Part shown: in pieces, positions 1 through 6,351 of the stretch
Numbering within the stretch: the first letter of the stretch is position 1
Layout of the letters: every line of letters starts with the position of its first letter
DNA from: an uncultured Collinsella sp.
GTDB taxonomy: Bacteria; Actinomycetota; Coriobacteriia; Coriobacteriales; Coriobacteriaceae
Length of the DNA stretch: 16,919 nucleotides
Reading direction: 5' to 3'
NCBI GenBank assembly: GCA_958438955.1
Contig: CAUBTS010000038.1
Location: 1 to 16,919 of the forward strand
The notes under the pieces: generated by a model
What the model saw: only the letters and a program-made list of their open reading frames with translations
Database searches by the model: none
What the model was told of the DNA's origin: nothing
Program-made: the position numbers and the translations under genes

Positions 1-1
1 C

Positions 2-790
2 CGCGGCTTTTCGCTCATTTGCTCGGTCGACGAAGAGGACTTTATGCGCGGCTCCGAGGCGGCCATCGATGCCGACTGGGTCGGCTCGCGCGAATGGGTG
101 CTGGACACCGAGCCCACCGACGGACAGATTCAGGTGGCGCACAAGGATCGCACGTGGTTCGAGATCGAGATGGCCGGCGTCACGGCGCATGCGAGCCAGC
201 CTTGGAAGGGCGCCGACGCCGTCGCCGCCATGGCCGAGGTCGTGTGCTCGCTTCGTCGCGCGTTTTCGGCGCTGCCACTGCATAAGGAGCTGGGGCCTTC
301 GACCGTCACATTTGGACAAATCGAGGGCGGCTATCGCCCCTATGTCGTGCCCGACCACGCCAAGGTCTGGGTCGACATGCGCCTAACGCCGCCGACCGAT
401 ACGGCCGCCGCGATCAACATGGTCGAGCATGCCATTGCCGCCGCCGAGGCCGCGGTTCCCGGTTGCCATGGCAGCTACGCCGTGACGGGCGACCGCCCCG
501 CCATCGAGCGCGACCCGAACTCTCCCCTTCTAGCCGCACTCAAGCGTGCCACCGATGACGCGACGGACGCGGACACGACCGTCGGCTTCTTTACCGGCTA
601 CACCGACACCGCCGTCATTGCCGGCAAAACAGGTAACCGCAATTGTATGAGCTACGGCCCCGGCTCGTTGGCGCTCGCGCACAAGCCCAACGAGTATGTG
701 CCCCATGCCGATATCGTTCGCTGCCAGAACGTACTCATCGCGCTTGCCGATAACACACTCTGGGACGCAAGCGGCCAAGTTGGGGCATAA
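2..790 (+). CDS. M20-family metallopeptidase, C-terminal part
   Basis: Zinc-dependent amidohydrolase/peptidase of the M20 (ArgE/DapE/aminoacylase) superfamily, expected to act in the cytosol on an acylated amino acid or small peptide. The gene runs in from outside the window: the frame is already open at base 2, and the ATG at 44 is internal. The first residues hold a V-D-E-E-D motif, the catalytic and metal-binding glutamates of M20 enzymes. A D-T-E-P-T segment follows, matching the family's E-P-T metal-ligand region. Next comes the dimerisation (lid) domain, with G-V-T-A-H-A-S-Q-P, and a C-terminal A-L-A-H-K-P-N-E-Y motif that carries the last metal-ligand histidine. The upstream H and D ligands lie outside the window. 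The substrate cannot be told from sequence. It is followed 39 bp later by the DUF1015-like gene on the same strand, so the two may be co-transcribed. Confidence 0.9.
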   Translation, partial: RGFSLICSVDEEDFMRGSEAAIDADWVGSREWVLDTEPTDGQIQVAHKDRTWFEIEMAGVTAHASQPWKGADAVAAMAEVVCSLRRAFSALPLHKELGPSTVTFGQIEGGYRPYVVPDHAKVWVDMRLTPPTDTAAAINMVEHAIAAAEAAVPGCHGSYAVTGDRPAIERDPNSPLLAALKRATDDATDADTTVGFFTGYTDTAVIAGKTGNRNCMSYGPGSLALAHKPNEYVPHADIVRCQNVLIALADNTLWDASGQVGA

Positions 791-829
791 TAAGCCGCGA
801 ACAAACCGACTCGCGCGTTAGGACCGCCC

Positions 830-1513
830 ATGAAAGCACTTCCGTTTCCCTGCATCCGCCCGGCTCAGGACCGCGTGCTCGAGGCGCTGCCTGCAATGGG
901 CAGCATCCTGAGCGGCAACGATGCTCTGCGCGGAGCCATTGCCGATGGCCTGATGCTCAAGGACCCGGGTGCGGCGTATTACGTGTACGAATGCTCGGGC
1001 GAGCCGGGGCGCGTAACAGGTGTCGTGGCGATCTGCCCGACGAGTGTACTTGCGGGCGGCAAGGGCGTTGCCAGCGCTGACGTGGCCGCCGCTGCGCACG
1101 CGATCGCCGAACTCAAAGTTCAGCCTCGTCCCGTGTCGCTCGCCTACGAGGCCTCGCCCGTCATGGATATCATCCTGGGCGCCGCCAAAGAGGGCGCGTC
1201 GCTCTACGCCGTCACCGACCCCGCGGGCATTACGCACCGCGCGTGGGAGGTCAAGCGCGAGGACGCCGTTGGGGCCATCCGCGCTATGCTCGACCAAGCA
1301 CCGGAGCCAGCACTGGTCGACGACCCTACCTACGCTGCCGCGCTGGTCAGGGCATCACAGCTCCTGACCGACGATGCCCGTGCCGCCGGAACGTACACCG
1401 GCAAGGAGCCGTTCAACTTTACCGTTGCCGTGCTCTTCCCCGCCGCGCAGGTCGGCGGCGCCGCGCCGCAAGTTCCGACAGGTCTGCTCACGCACCAGGT
1501 CGCGCGGTTCTAG
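830..1513 (+). CDS. short, degenerate DUF1015-family protein
   Basis: 227-residue protein of unknown function that I place in the DUF1015 family by its pattern. It begins with P-F-x-x-I-R-P, has a Y-Y-V-Y-E segment followed by a G-x-V-x-G-V-V strand, an H-R-A-W-E segment near residue 140, and F-N-F-T-V-A-V-L-F-P-A-A-Q near the C-terminus. All of these recall DUF1015 landmarks. Family members I know are about 400 residues and carry an A-D-G-H-H-R motif. Here the equivalent place reads V-D-D-P-T-Y-A-A-A-L, so both histidines are gone, and both the N-terminal block and the C-terminal third are missing. The start ATG is preceded by AGGA about 7 bases upstream. It lies 39 bp after the M20 gene and ends 45 bp before a hairpin terminator. 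It may be a shortened paralogue with an altered role. Confidence 0.7.
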   Translation: MKALPFPCIRPAQDRVLEALPAMGSILSGNDALRGAIADGLMLKDPGAAYYVYECSGEPGRVTGVVAICPTSVLAGGKGVASADVAAAAHAIAELKVQPRPVSLAYEASPVMDIILGAAKEGASLYAVTDPAGITHRAWEVKREDAVGAIRAMLDQAPEPALVDDPTYAAALVRASQLLTDDARAAGTYTGKEPFNFTVAVLFPAAQVGGAAPQVPTGLLTHQVARF

Positions 1514-1558
1514 CAAGACCAGACCGCGCAGCACAATAATCGGCAGCTCAACAAACAG

Positions 1559-1598
1559 GGGGCGGAGATGCAGCAGGTACATGCATCTCCGCCCCTTT
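1559..1598. terminator. hairpin terminator between convergent genes
   Basis: A 14-bp perfect inverted repeat has arms at 1559-1572 and 1582-1595 with a 9-base loop, followed by TTT on the plus strand. The minus strand continues into a T-rich stretch (CCCTGTTTGTTG). It sits between the plus-strand DUF1015-like gene and the minus-strand phosphatase gene, so it may end transcription from both sides. The short U-tract makes efficiency uncertain. Confidence 0.7.
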
Positions 1599-1642
1599 CG
1601 CGTCGAGAAGTTATGCCGGCGACCCGTGCCGCCGCGCTCGCG

Positions 1643-2278
1643 TTATCCGCGCTGCGGACCCGCAGTAGCCACGAGCGGTTCAAGCCCCAGCTCGCGCGCA
1701 TAATCTTCCTGCGTAAAGACTTCGACCAGCTCAAACGTACCGGCCTCGTCGTCAAACACGAAATGCAGCACCGAGCAGTTGCCCGGCACGCGATCGCGCT
1801 CATCAGCCGCCGCACCCTTCACGTGGTCCATGAACTCCTTGATGGCCGATCCGTGGCTCACCGCGAGGACGCACTCGTGGTCCGGGCGACGCATAAGATC
1901 GGTCAACGTCGCCACCATGCGCTCGCGCACCTGCATCTGGCCCTCGCCGCCAAACTGGCGATAGAAGTCGCGCCACGGGCGCTCGGGCATGAGCATCACG
2001 CGCTCGGCCTCAAAGTCGCCAAAGAACCACTCACGCAGGCCGTCCAGGCGCTCGTACGCCAAGCCCGGCCACAAGTTGGCGATAGTCTGCTCGGTGCGAT
2101 GAAGCGTGGAGGTGTAGGCATGATCGGGCTCAATGCCGCGCGCACGTAAAAACATGCCGGCGCGCGCCGCCTGGTCGCAACCCAACTGCGTAAGCGGCGA
2201 GTCACTCCACCCCTGAATGATACGCTTGAGGTTGAATATCGTCTGTCCATGACGGACCAGATACAGATCTTTATTCAT
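1643..2278 (-). CDS. histidine phosphatase (phosphoglycerate-mutase superfamily)
   Basis: Cytosolic phosphatase of the histidine phosphatase (branch 1) superfamily, 211 residues. The N-terminus has the phospho-acceptor motif L-V-R-H-G-Q-T with H10. An R-E-W-F-F-G-D-F-E segment holds the acid/base glutamate region, and V-S-H-G-S-A near residue 145 supplies the second catalytic histidine. The ATG at 2278 is chosen because GAAAGGA lies 7 bases upstream. A TTG at 2302 in the same frame lacks that support and would overlap the gene before it. This gene begins 17 bp after the stop of a paralogous phosphatase, and its ribosome site lies in that gap, so the pair is almost surely an operon. The substrate is unknown; the family includes phosphoglycerate mutases, cobalamin and sugar-phosphate phosphatases. 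Confidence 0.88.
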   Translation of the reverse strand: MNKDLYLVRHGQTIFNLKRIIQGWSDSPLTQLGCDQAARAGMFLRARGIEPDHAYTSTLHRTEQTIANLWPGLAYERLDGLREWFFGDFEAERVMLMPERPWRDFYRQFGGEGQMQVRERMVATLTDLMRRPDHECVLAVSHGSAIKEFMDHVKGAAADERDRVPGNCSVLHFVFDDEAGTFELVEVFTQEDYARELGLEPLVATAGPQRG

Positions 2279-2295
2279 AGGGGTCCTTTCGTTCG

Positions 2296-2838
2296 TTACC
2301 AATCAAGGAGCGAAAACGCCCCGTCGCAATAGCCAAAATGAAGCACGGCGCCGTTGTCGGGTAGCTCCCCCTCGCCAGTCACATACTCAAGAAACTCCTG
2401 GCAGGCTGAGCCGTGGGAAACCGCCAGCACGCAGTCGTGCTGCGGCCTGGCCATGATGCGGGACAGCGCCGCGACCATGCGCGACTGAAGCTCACTTTCC
2501 GACTCGCCACCAAAGGCAACCGGATAATCACCCCAGGGCTGCGGCGGCATCTCGCGATTTGATGTGCCCTCCAGCGAGCCAAAATGCCACTCACGCAGGT
2601 CATCGACCAGCTCTATGGAACGGCCCTCGCCAACGATAAGCTCGGCCGTATGCCGCGCCCGGCCCAACGGCGAGGAATACACATGATCAAAGGCCACGCC
2701 ACGCGCCGCAAACGCCGTACGCGCCGTCAGCGCCTGCTCGCGCCCGCGCGCCGTAAGCGACGAATCGTGCCAGCCCTGCAAAATGCTCTGCACATTGAGC
2801 TCAGTCTGCCCATGCCGCACCAAATACAGATCTGCCAC
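2296..2838 (-). CDS. histidine phosphatase, paralogue of the next gene
   Basis: Second histidine phosphatase, about 180 residues, clearly paralogous to the downstream gene. It shares L-Y-L-V-R-H-G-Q-T, Q-G-W-x-D-S, L-R-E-W-x-F-G, F-G-G-E and C-V-L-A-V-S-H-G-S-A. Both catalytic histidines and the R-E-W motif glutamate are present. I place the start at the GTG at 2838, which has GGGGAGGG directly upstream and puts the family's conserved D-L-Y-L-V-R-H-G right at the N-terminus. The frame stays open upstream to 2916, but that extension runs through a palindromic repeat and its translation does not look like protein. It lacks the C-terminal tail of its partner. The tandem arrangement suggests a local duplication followed by divergence. 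Confidence 0.87.
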   Translation of the reverse strand: MADLYLVRHGQTELNVQSILQGWHDSSLTARGREQALTARTAFAARGVAFDHVYSSPLGRARHTAELIVGEGRSIELVDDLREWHFGSLEGTSNREMPPQPWGDYPVAFGGESESELQSRMVAALSRIMARPQHDCVLAVSHGSACQEFLEYVTGEGELPDNGAVLHFGYCDGAFSLLDW

Positions 2839-2853
2839 ACACCCTCCCCTCGT

Positions 2854-2888
2854 ACCACCACAAAGGGGACAGGCACCTTTGTGGTGGT
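2854..2888. repeat. REP-like palindrome
   Basis: Perfect 13-bp inverted repeat with arms at 2854-2866 (ACCACCACAAAGG) and 2876-2888 and a 9-base loop GGACAGGCA. It lies in the 82-bp gap between the nitroreductase stop and the GTG start of the phosphatase. No T-tract follows on either strand, so a simple terminator is unlikely. The GGGGACAGGCACC core resembles dispersed REP/REPIN elements that I recall from several bacterial genomes, where RAYT (Y1) transposases mobilise them. No such transposase is in this window. Confidence 0.65.
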
Positions 2889-2920
2889 TTACCGCTGGAT
2901 CACACCGCGGTGACACTCAA

Positions 2921-3592
2921 CTACACCAGCACGTCGGCGAGCGAACGCTTGGGTACGCGGTGCACCTGCGCCTCGTCGCGCCAATAATTGATGGAGCCGT
3001 CGGGGTTGGAATCGATCGCATCGATCACCTGTGTCTCGGCCGGAACGCCAAACGCCATGATCAGCTTGAGCTCATATTTGTCGTTATCGAGCCCCATGGC
3101 ATCGATCGCGCGGGGCGTAAAGGCCTTGAACATACAGGCTGCCACCTCAGGCGTGGCGCTGCGGGCGGCGAGCATCATCGTCTGCGCGGCAATGCCCGTG
3201 TCGACCTCGGTAATGGGAGCGGCTGGCTTGCCCGGAACGGCGCGCTCAGCCAAAATCGCGATGTAGCCGGTCGGGCGCTCACCCTCGGCAGGACCCGGCC
3301 AATCCTTAAGCGCACCGGCCCATGCAAGCTCGTCAAATACACGCGCGCAGTCCTCTGCACCGCTTACCACATGAAAACGCAGACGCTGAGCGTTGGCACC
3401 ACAGGGAGTCAGGTGCGCCAGCTCCGCCAGCTCAAGCAAAAGCTCACGCGGCACGCGCATGGACTCGTCAAAGCGACGGCACGTGCGGGCGCAGCGAACC
3501 AACGCATCAAACGCGTCCAAGCCGAGCTTTTCGCAACCCTGCTTTGCCATCGACTCAGCGCTTACCGGCGCTGCGGGAACTGCTTCGTTCAT
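2921..3592 (-). CDS. nitroreductase-family flavoprotein
   Basis: FMN-dependent NAD(P)H oxidoreductase of the nitroreductase family, 223 residues, cytosolic. It carries the N-terminal FMN-phosphate motif R-x-C-R-R-F-D (residues 36-42), P-C-G-A-N-A-Q (63-69) for the second flavin contact, D-x-G-I-A-A-Q (131-137), and a C-terminal Y-W-R-D-E...V-P-K-R that is typical of anaerobe members. The physiological substrate is unknown; relatives reduce nitro compounds, quinones, flavins or ferric complexes. The ATG at 3592 is favoured because homologues start near here and the open frame further upstream (to 3760) would run through the operator region. A DtxR/IdeR-like box lies 29 bp upstream, which suggests iron-dependent control and perhaps a role in iron reduction or redox defence. 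The gene is followed by the histidine phosphatase pair on the same strand. Confidence 0.85.
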   Translation of the reverse strand: MNEAVPAAPVSAESMAKQGCEKLGLDAFDALVRCARTCRRFDESMRVPRELLLELAELAHLTPCGANAQRLRFHVVSGAEDCARVFDELAWAGALKDWPGPAEGERPTGYIAILAERAVPGKPAAPITEVDTGIAAQTMMLAARSATPEVAACMFKAFTPRAIDAMGLDNDKYELKLIMAFGVPAETQVIDAIDSNPDGSINYWRDEAQVHRVPKRSLADVLV

Positions 3593-3620
3593 AGGGACCC
3601 CCAATTTCGGGCAATTCTTC

Positions 3621-3639
3621 TTAGGAAAATCTAACCTAA
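3621..3639 (-). promoter_or_regulatory. DtxR/IdeR-like iron box
   Basis: On the minus strand this reads TTAGGTTAGATTTTCCTAA. Compared with the 19-bp DtxR/IdeR consensus (TTAGGTTAGSCTAACCTAA), 15 of 19 positions agree by eye, including the whole left half and the last five bases. Its near edge is 29 bp upstream of the nitroreductase ATG, where a repressor would block transcription. A DtxR-family regulator is encoded at 12447-12836. Confidence 0.65.
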
Positions 3640-3827
3640 AACGTAGGCAATAACGAACAGGGCTGCAATGTTCTACACCTGTTGAATAGAAAATCGCGAC
3701 GTGGGGAACAACGGAAACAATTCGGGGCCTTTGGGTTACGTTTCGCCCTCCCCGACCCATACGCCAGCGCCTTTAGGCGATACTGGTTGTAACGATCAAG
3801 GCTTACGCCGCACGGAAAGGAGACATT

Positions 3828-4430
3828 ATGGGCATCTTTAAGAACGATGACCAAAAATCGAGCCAGTTTGGATTTGACGAGAAAAGCATGGCAGGCAAGG
3901 CCGTCAAGGCCGTGCGCTGGATTTACGCCATCACGGGCGTCTTGGCGCTCGTCGCCGGCATCGCACTGCTGTTTGCGCCCGCCAAGTCCCTCGTCTTCCT
4001 AACGACCGTCTTGGGCTTCTACTTTGTGATCACGGCCGCGATCAGGCTGTTTACCGCTGTTTTCGAGCCACTGCTGCCCACCGGCTGGCGCGTGACGAGC
4101 ATCATCTCCAACCTACTCATTATCTTGGGCGGCGTCATAATCCTGCGCAACCAGGCCTTCTCGACCGCGACGCTCACCACGATGGTGGTTATCGTGGCCG
4201 GCTTTGGCTGGATCGTCGAAGGTGTCATGTCCATTCTGGAGTCCGAGCTTTCGTCCAACCGTGCCCTCGCCATCCTGAGCGGCGCGCTCTCCATCATCGC
4301 CGGCATGTTCGTGTTTATCTATCCGCTGTGGTCGGCCAAGATGCTCGTCATCTTTAGCGGCGCCGCACTGCTGGTGTTTGGCGTAACGCTGATTGTTCGC
4401 GCTATTCAATTTGGCAAACTGGTGCACTAG
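3828..4430 (+). CDS. HdeD/DUF308-family membrane protein
   Basis: 200-residue integral membrane protein. After a polar N-terminus of about 25 residues there are six hydrophobic segments at roughly 26-46, 51-74, 88-106, 112-134, 142-162 and 165-190. Glycine-rich turns pair them as repeated two-helix units, the DUF308/HdeD pattern. HdeD in enterobacteria is linked to acid resistance, but the molecular function of the family is not settled. The start at 3828 has a strong GAAAGGAG ribosome site. The stop codon TAG is immediately followed by the ATG of the DUF188 gene with no gap, so translation is likely coupled. I could not define a clear sigma-70 promoter in the preceding intergenic region. Confidence 0.85.
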   Translation: MGIFKNDDQKSSQFGFDEKSMAGKAVKAVRWIYAITGVLALVAGIALLFAPAKSLVFLTTVLGFYFVITAAIRLFTAVFEPLLPTGWRVTSIISNLLIILGGVIILRNQAFSTATLTTMVVIVAGFGWIVEGVMSILESELSSNRALAILSGALSIIAGMFVFIYPLWSAKMLVIFSGAALLVFGVTLIVRAIQFGKLVH

Positions 4431-4913
4431 ATGCCGCGAACGCTCTTTATTGATGCAGACGCCTGCCCGGTCACGCGCGAGTCGATTGACTGCGCGCGGC
4501 GGGCGGGCGTCGCCGTCGTTATCGCCGGCAACAGCACACAGAACCTGGAACGCCACATTCGCCGCGACGATCCGCGCGACGTCGAGCATGCGCGACGCGG
4601 ATTTTGGGTCACGACGCTCGATGTGAGCATGGGCGCCGACAGCGCCGACTTTGCCATTGTCGAACGCCTGCAGGCGGGCGATGTAGTCGTGACGCAGGAC
4701 ATTGGCTTGGCGAGCATGGTGCTCGGGCGCGATGCCGCCGCCATCGGCGTGCGCGGGCGCGTCTACGATAAGGCGACCATCGACATGCAACTGTTTATTC
4801 GCCACGAGGAAAAGAAGGTGCGCCGCGCCGGCGGTCGCACTCGCGGTCCGGCGGCATTTACCAGCGAAGACCGGGCCCGCTTTAAGCGCAACCTCACCGA
4901 GCTGCTGCGCTAA
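4431..4913 (+). CDS. YaiI/YqxD-family (DUF188, UPF0178) protein
   Basis: 160-residue cytosolic protein of the DUF188 (UPF0178, YaiI/YqxD) family. The N-terminal D-A-D-A-C-P-V (residues 8-14), the central G-D-V-V-V-T-Q-D-I-G-L-A-S segment and the C-terminal G-G-R-T-R-G-P-x-x-F-T-x-x-D-R-x-x-F block are the family's hallmarks. The fold resembles PIN-type nucleases, with acidic residues in the right places, but I know of no assigned activity. Its ATG directly abuts the stop of the DUF308 gene and no separate ribosome site is visible, so it probably depends on translational coupling. A strong terminator follows 3 bp after its stop, which ends this two-gene operon. Confidence 0.92.
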   Translation: MPRTLFIDADACPVTRESIDCARRAGVAVVIAGNSTQNLERHIRRDDPRDVEHARRGFWVTTLDVSMGADSADFAIVERLQAGDVVVTQDIGLASMVLGRDAAAIGVRGRVYDKATIDMQLFIRHEEKKVRRAGGRTRGPAAFTSEDRARFKRNLTELLR

Positions 4914-4915
4914 CC

Positions 4916-4960
4916 AAGGTAGATTTTCGGGACATGCCCGGAAATCTACCTTTTTGTTTT
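4916..4960 (+). terminator. strong Rho-independent terminator
   Basis: A 16-bp stem has arms at 4916-4931 and 4937-4952 with one G-U pair and a 5-base loop, followed by TTTTTGTTTT to 4960. It begins 3 bp after the DUF188 stop and ends the DUF308-DUF188 operon. Confidence 0.93.
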
Positions 4961-4994
4961 GCGCGGTGTGAGCGCTCGGAATCCATGGCTCAAC

Positions 4995-5070
4995 AAAAAA
5001 CGGGCTTCAAAATGCCATGCGTCGCCGCATTGCGCAGGCGCCGAGCATGGCTATTTGAAGCCCATTTTTT
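4995..5070. terminator. long bidirectional hairpin terminator
   Basis: Two 26-base arms (4995-5020 and 5045-5070) pair along almost their whole length around a 24-base loop. Mismatches occur only near the GGGC base of the stem and in the AA/TA stretch. Each arm ends in a run of six A or T residues at the outside, so both strands have a U-tract. It lies 9 bp beyond the stop of the minus-strand permease and probably terminates that gene. It may also back up the plus-strand terminator. Confidence 0.85.
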
Positions 5071-5078
5071 AGGCCTAC

Positions 5079-6179
5079 TTAGAGGCCGAAGGCGGATAGG
5101 ATAAGGCCCCAGCCGGCGCCGATGACGTACATCATGACCAGGAACACGGCGTTTTCACGAGCGCTGCGGTTGGTGCGGAACAGGACAAGATAGCCCACGC
5201 CGGCGGAAATGAGCGTGCCGGCGAGCATCGGCGCCAGCTGTAGCGCGCCCTCCAGGTACAGCTGCGTAATGACCACGCTGGCCGAGCAGTTGGGGATCAG
5301 GCCGACGAGTGCCGAGCCCAAGACGGCGAGCGTCTCGTTGCCACGCAGGAACTGCTCGATCGCGGACTCTCCGAAGGTCTCGAGCACGGCAACTAGAATC
5401 AGCGTCACCAGGAAAATAAAAACCGAAACCTGCACGGTGTGCGAGATCGCGCTGCGGATAATCGACAGGACGGGCGCACCTTCGTGGGAGTGACCGTGGT
5501 CGTGCCCATGGCCGTGGTGGTGCTCATGCTCGCCTGCGTGACCGTGGTCATGGCTGTGTCCGTGGTCGCGCTCGTGTTCATCTTCATCATCATCGCAACC
5601 GCAATGGTCGCGCTCGCACAACTCGTGGATGTGGTCGGCGCTCACGCCCGCCTCGGCCACTTCATCAATGATGTCGCCCCCGGTATGGTCGTCGTGCGCG
5701 CAGTTCACATGAGCCGGATTGGCAGCGGTCCCCAGCACGGTACGGCGAATCGCCGCATGCGCGCGGGCATTACGACGAAGGCCGCGGATAGCCGCGTCCA
5801 CGATAAAGCCCGTGACCAGCGCGATCAGTGCCTTCGAAGCCAAAAGCATCGCCATGGTCTGCACGGGCACCTGCTCGGCGAGCAACAGCGGCAGCATCTC
5901 ATCGGAGGTCGAGAGGAACACGGCGACCAGCGTGCCCAGCGTCACGACACGGCCGGCGTACAGCGTTGCTGCCATGGCCGAAAATCCGCACTGCGGCACA
6001 ATGCCCAGCAGCGAGCCAGCCACGGGACCCGCAGCGCCGGCGCGCTTGATAGCGCCGTTGACGCGGTCGCCCGCAACGTGCTCAAGTGTATCGAGAGCAA
6101 GATACGTCACCAACAAAAACGGCGCCAGCGAGAGCGTGTCCTTGCCGGCGTCGAGCAGAATATCAATCAGCAAATCCAT
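5079..6179 (-). CDS. ArsP_2-type heavy-metal permease (putative manganese transporter)
   Basis: 366-residue multispanning membrane protein that I recognise as the ArsP_2 family (PF11449), variously labelled arsenic efflux or putative manganese transporter. The two halves look duplicated: V-P-Q-C-G-F-S-A (61-68) and I-P-N-C-S-A-S-V (295-302) are matching P-x-C motifs in membrane segments, probably at the transport site. Hydrophobic helices fill 15-130 and 235-366. Between them a loop (about 140-235) is very rich in His, Asp, Glu and Cys, with H-x-H repeats densest at 202-232 plus C-x-C near 193, a likely metal-buffering or sensing tether. Direction and substrate are not determinable here; metal export is the usual inference. 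It is transcribed alone, with a dyad operator over its promoter and a hairpin terminator behind. Confidence 0.82.
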   Translation of the reverse strand: MDLLIDILLDAGKDTLSLAPFLLVTYLALDTLEHVAGDRVNGAIKRAGAAGPVAGSLLGIVPQCGFSAMAATLYAGRVVTLGTLVAVFLSTSDEMLPLLLAEQVPVQTMAMLLASKALIALVTGFIVDAAIRGLRRNARAHAAIRRTVLGTAANPAHVNCAHDDHTGGDIIDEVAEAGVSADHIHELCERDHCGCDDDEDEHERDHGHSHDHGHAGEHEHHHGHGHDHGHSHEGAPVLSIIRSAISHTVQVSVFIFLVTLILVAVLETFGESAIEQFLRGNETLAVLGSALVGLIPNCSASVVITQLYLEGALQLAPMLAGTLISAGVGYLVLFRTNRSARENAVFLVMMYVIGAGWGLILSAFGL

Positions 6180-6222
6180 GACGGATGGAACCTTTCATGT
6201 CTTTCGGCAGCATTGTAAAAGT

Positions 6223-6258
6223 CCTAGCGGTCAACTAGGGTATTGTAGTTGTCCTAGG
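6223..6258 (-). promoter_or_regulatory. dyad operator in the permease promoter
   Basis: An imperfect inverted repeat has a left arm CCTAGCGGTCAACTA at 6223-6237 and a right arm TAGTTGTCCTAGG at 6246-6258. The arms are complementary except for one mismatch and a two-base bulge, around an 8-base centre. The centre coincides with the proposed -10 of the minus-strand promoter, which is the placement expected for a repressor site. The half-sites (CCTAG and CAACTA) differ from both the ArsR operators and the DtxR-like box in this window, so a separate regulator is likely. Confidence 0.6.
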
Positions 6259-6269
6259 CGCGATGCCAA
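6242..6269 (-). promoter_or_regulatory. sigma-70-type promoter for the permease
   Basis: On the minus strand a -35 TTGGCA (6269-6264) and a -10 TACAAT (6247-6242) are separated by 16 bases. Transcription would begin near 6235, about 55 bases before the permease ATG at 6179. The -10 lies in the centre of the dyad at 6223-6258. Confidence 0.55.
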
Positions 6270-6351
6270 TAGTTGCCCATGGTAAACTATCATCTCGCCA
6301 TAACTCAATGCCACCGAGCCGCGCGACACGGCCCGTCCAAGGAGCAGTTAT

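Noticed and set aside
44..46. ATG at 44 as the start of the M20 gene
   Set aside because: The D-E-E motif lies upstream of it in the same open frame, so the true start is outside the window.
2839..2916. Upstream extension of the first phosphatase gene
   Set aside because: The extra residues come from the REP-like palindrome, while the GTG at 2838 has a strong ribosome site and places the family motif at the N-terminus.
3593..3760. Upstream extension of the nitroreductase gene
   Set aside because: The frame would translate the iron-box region, and homologues start near the ATG at 3592.
5480..5620. Short GTGGTC/ATGGTC-like repeats suggesting a CRISPR or tandem array
   Set aside because: The repetition follows from His-Asp-His-Gly codons inside the permease gene; there are no regular spacers.
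5439..6218. Plus-strand 259-codon frame opposite the permease
   Set aside because: The hydrophobic Val/Met-rich start is simply the reverse complement of the His codons of the permease loop.
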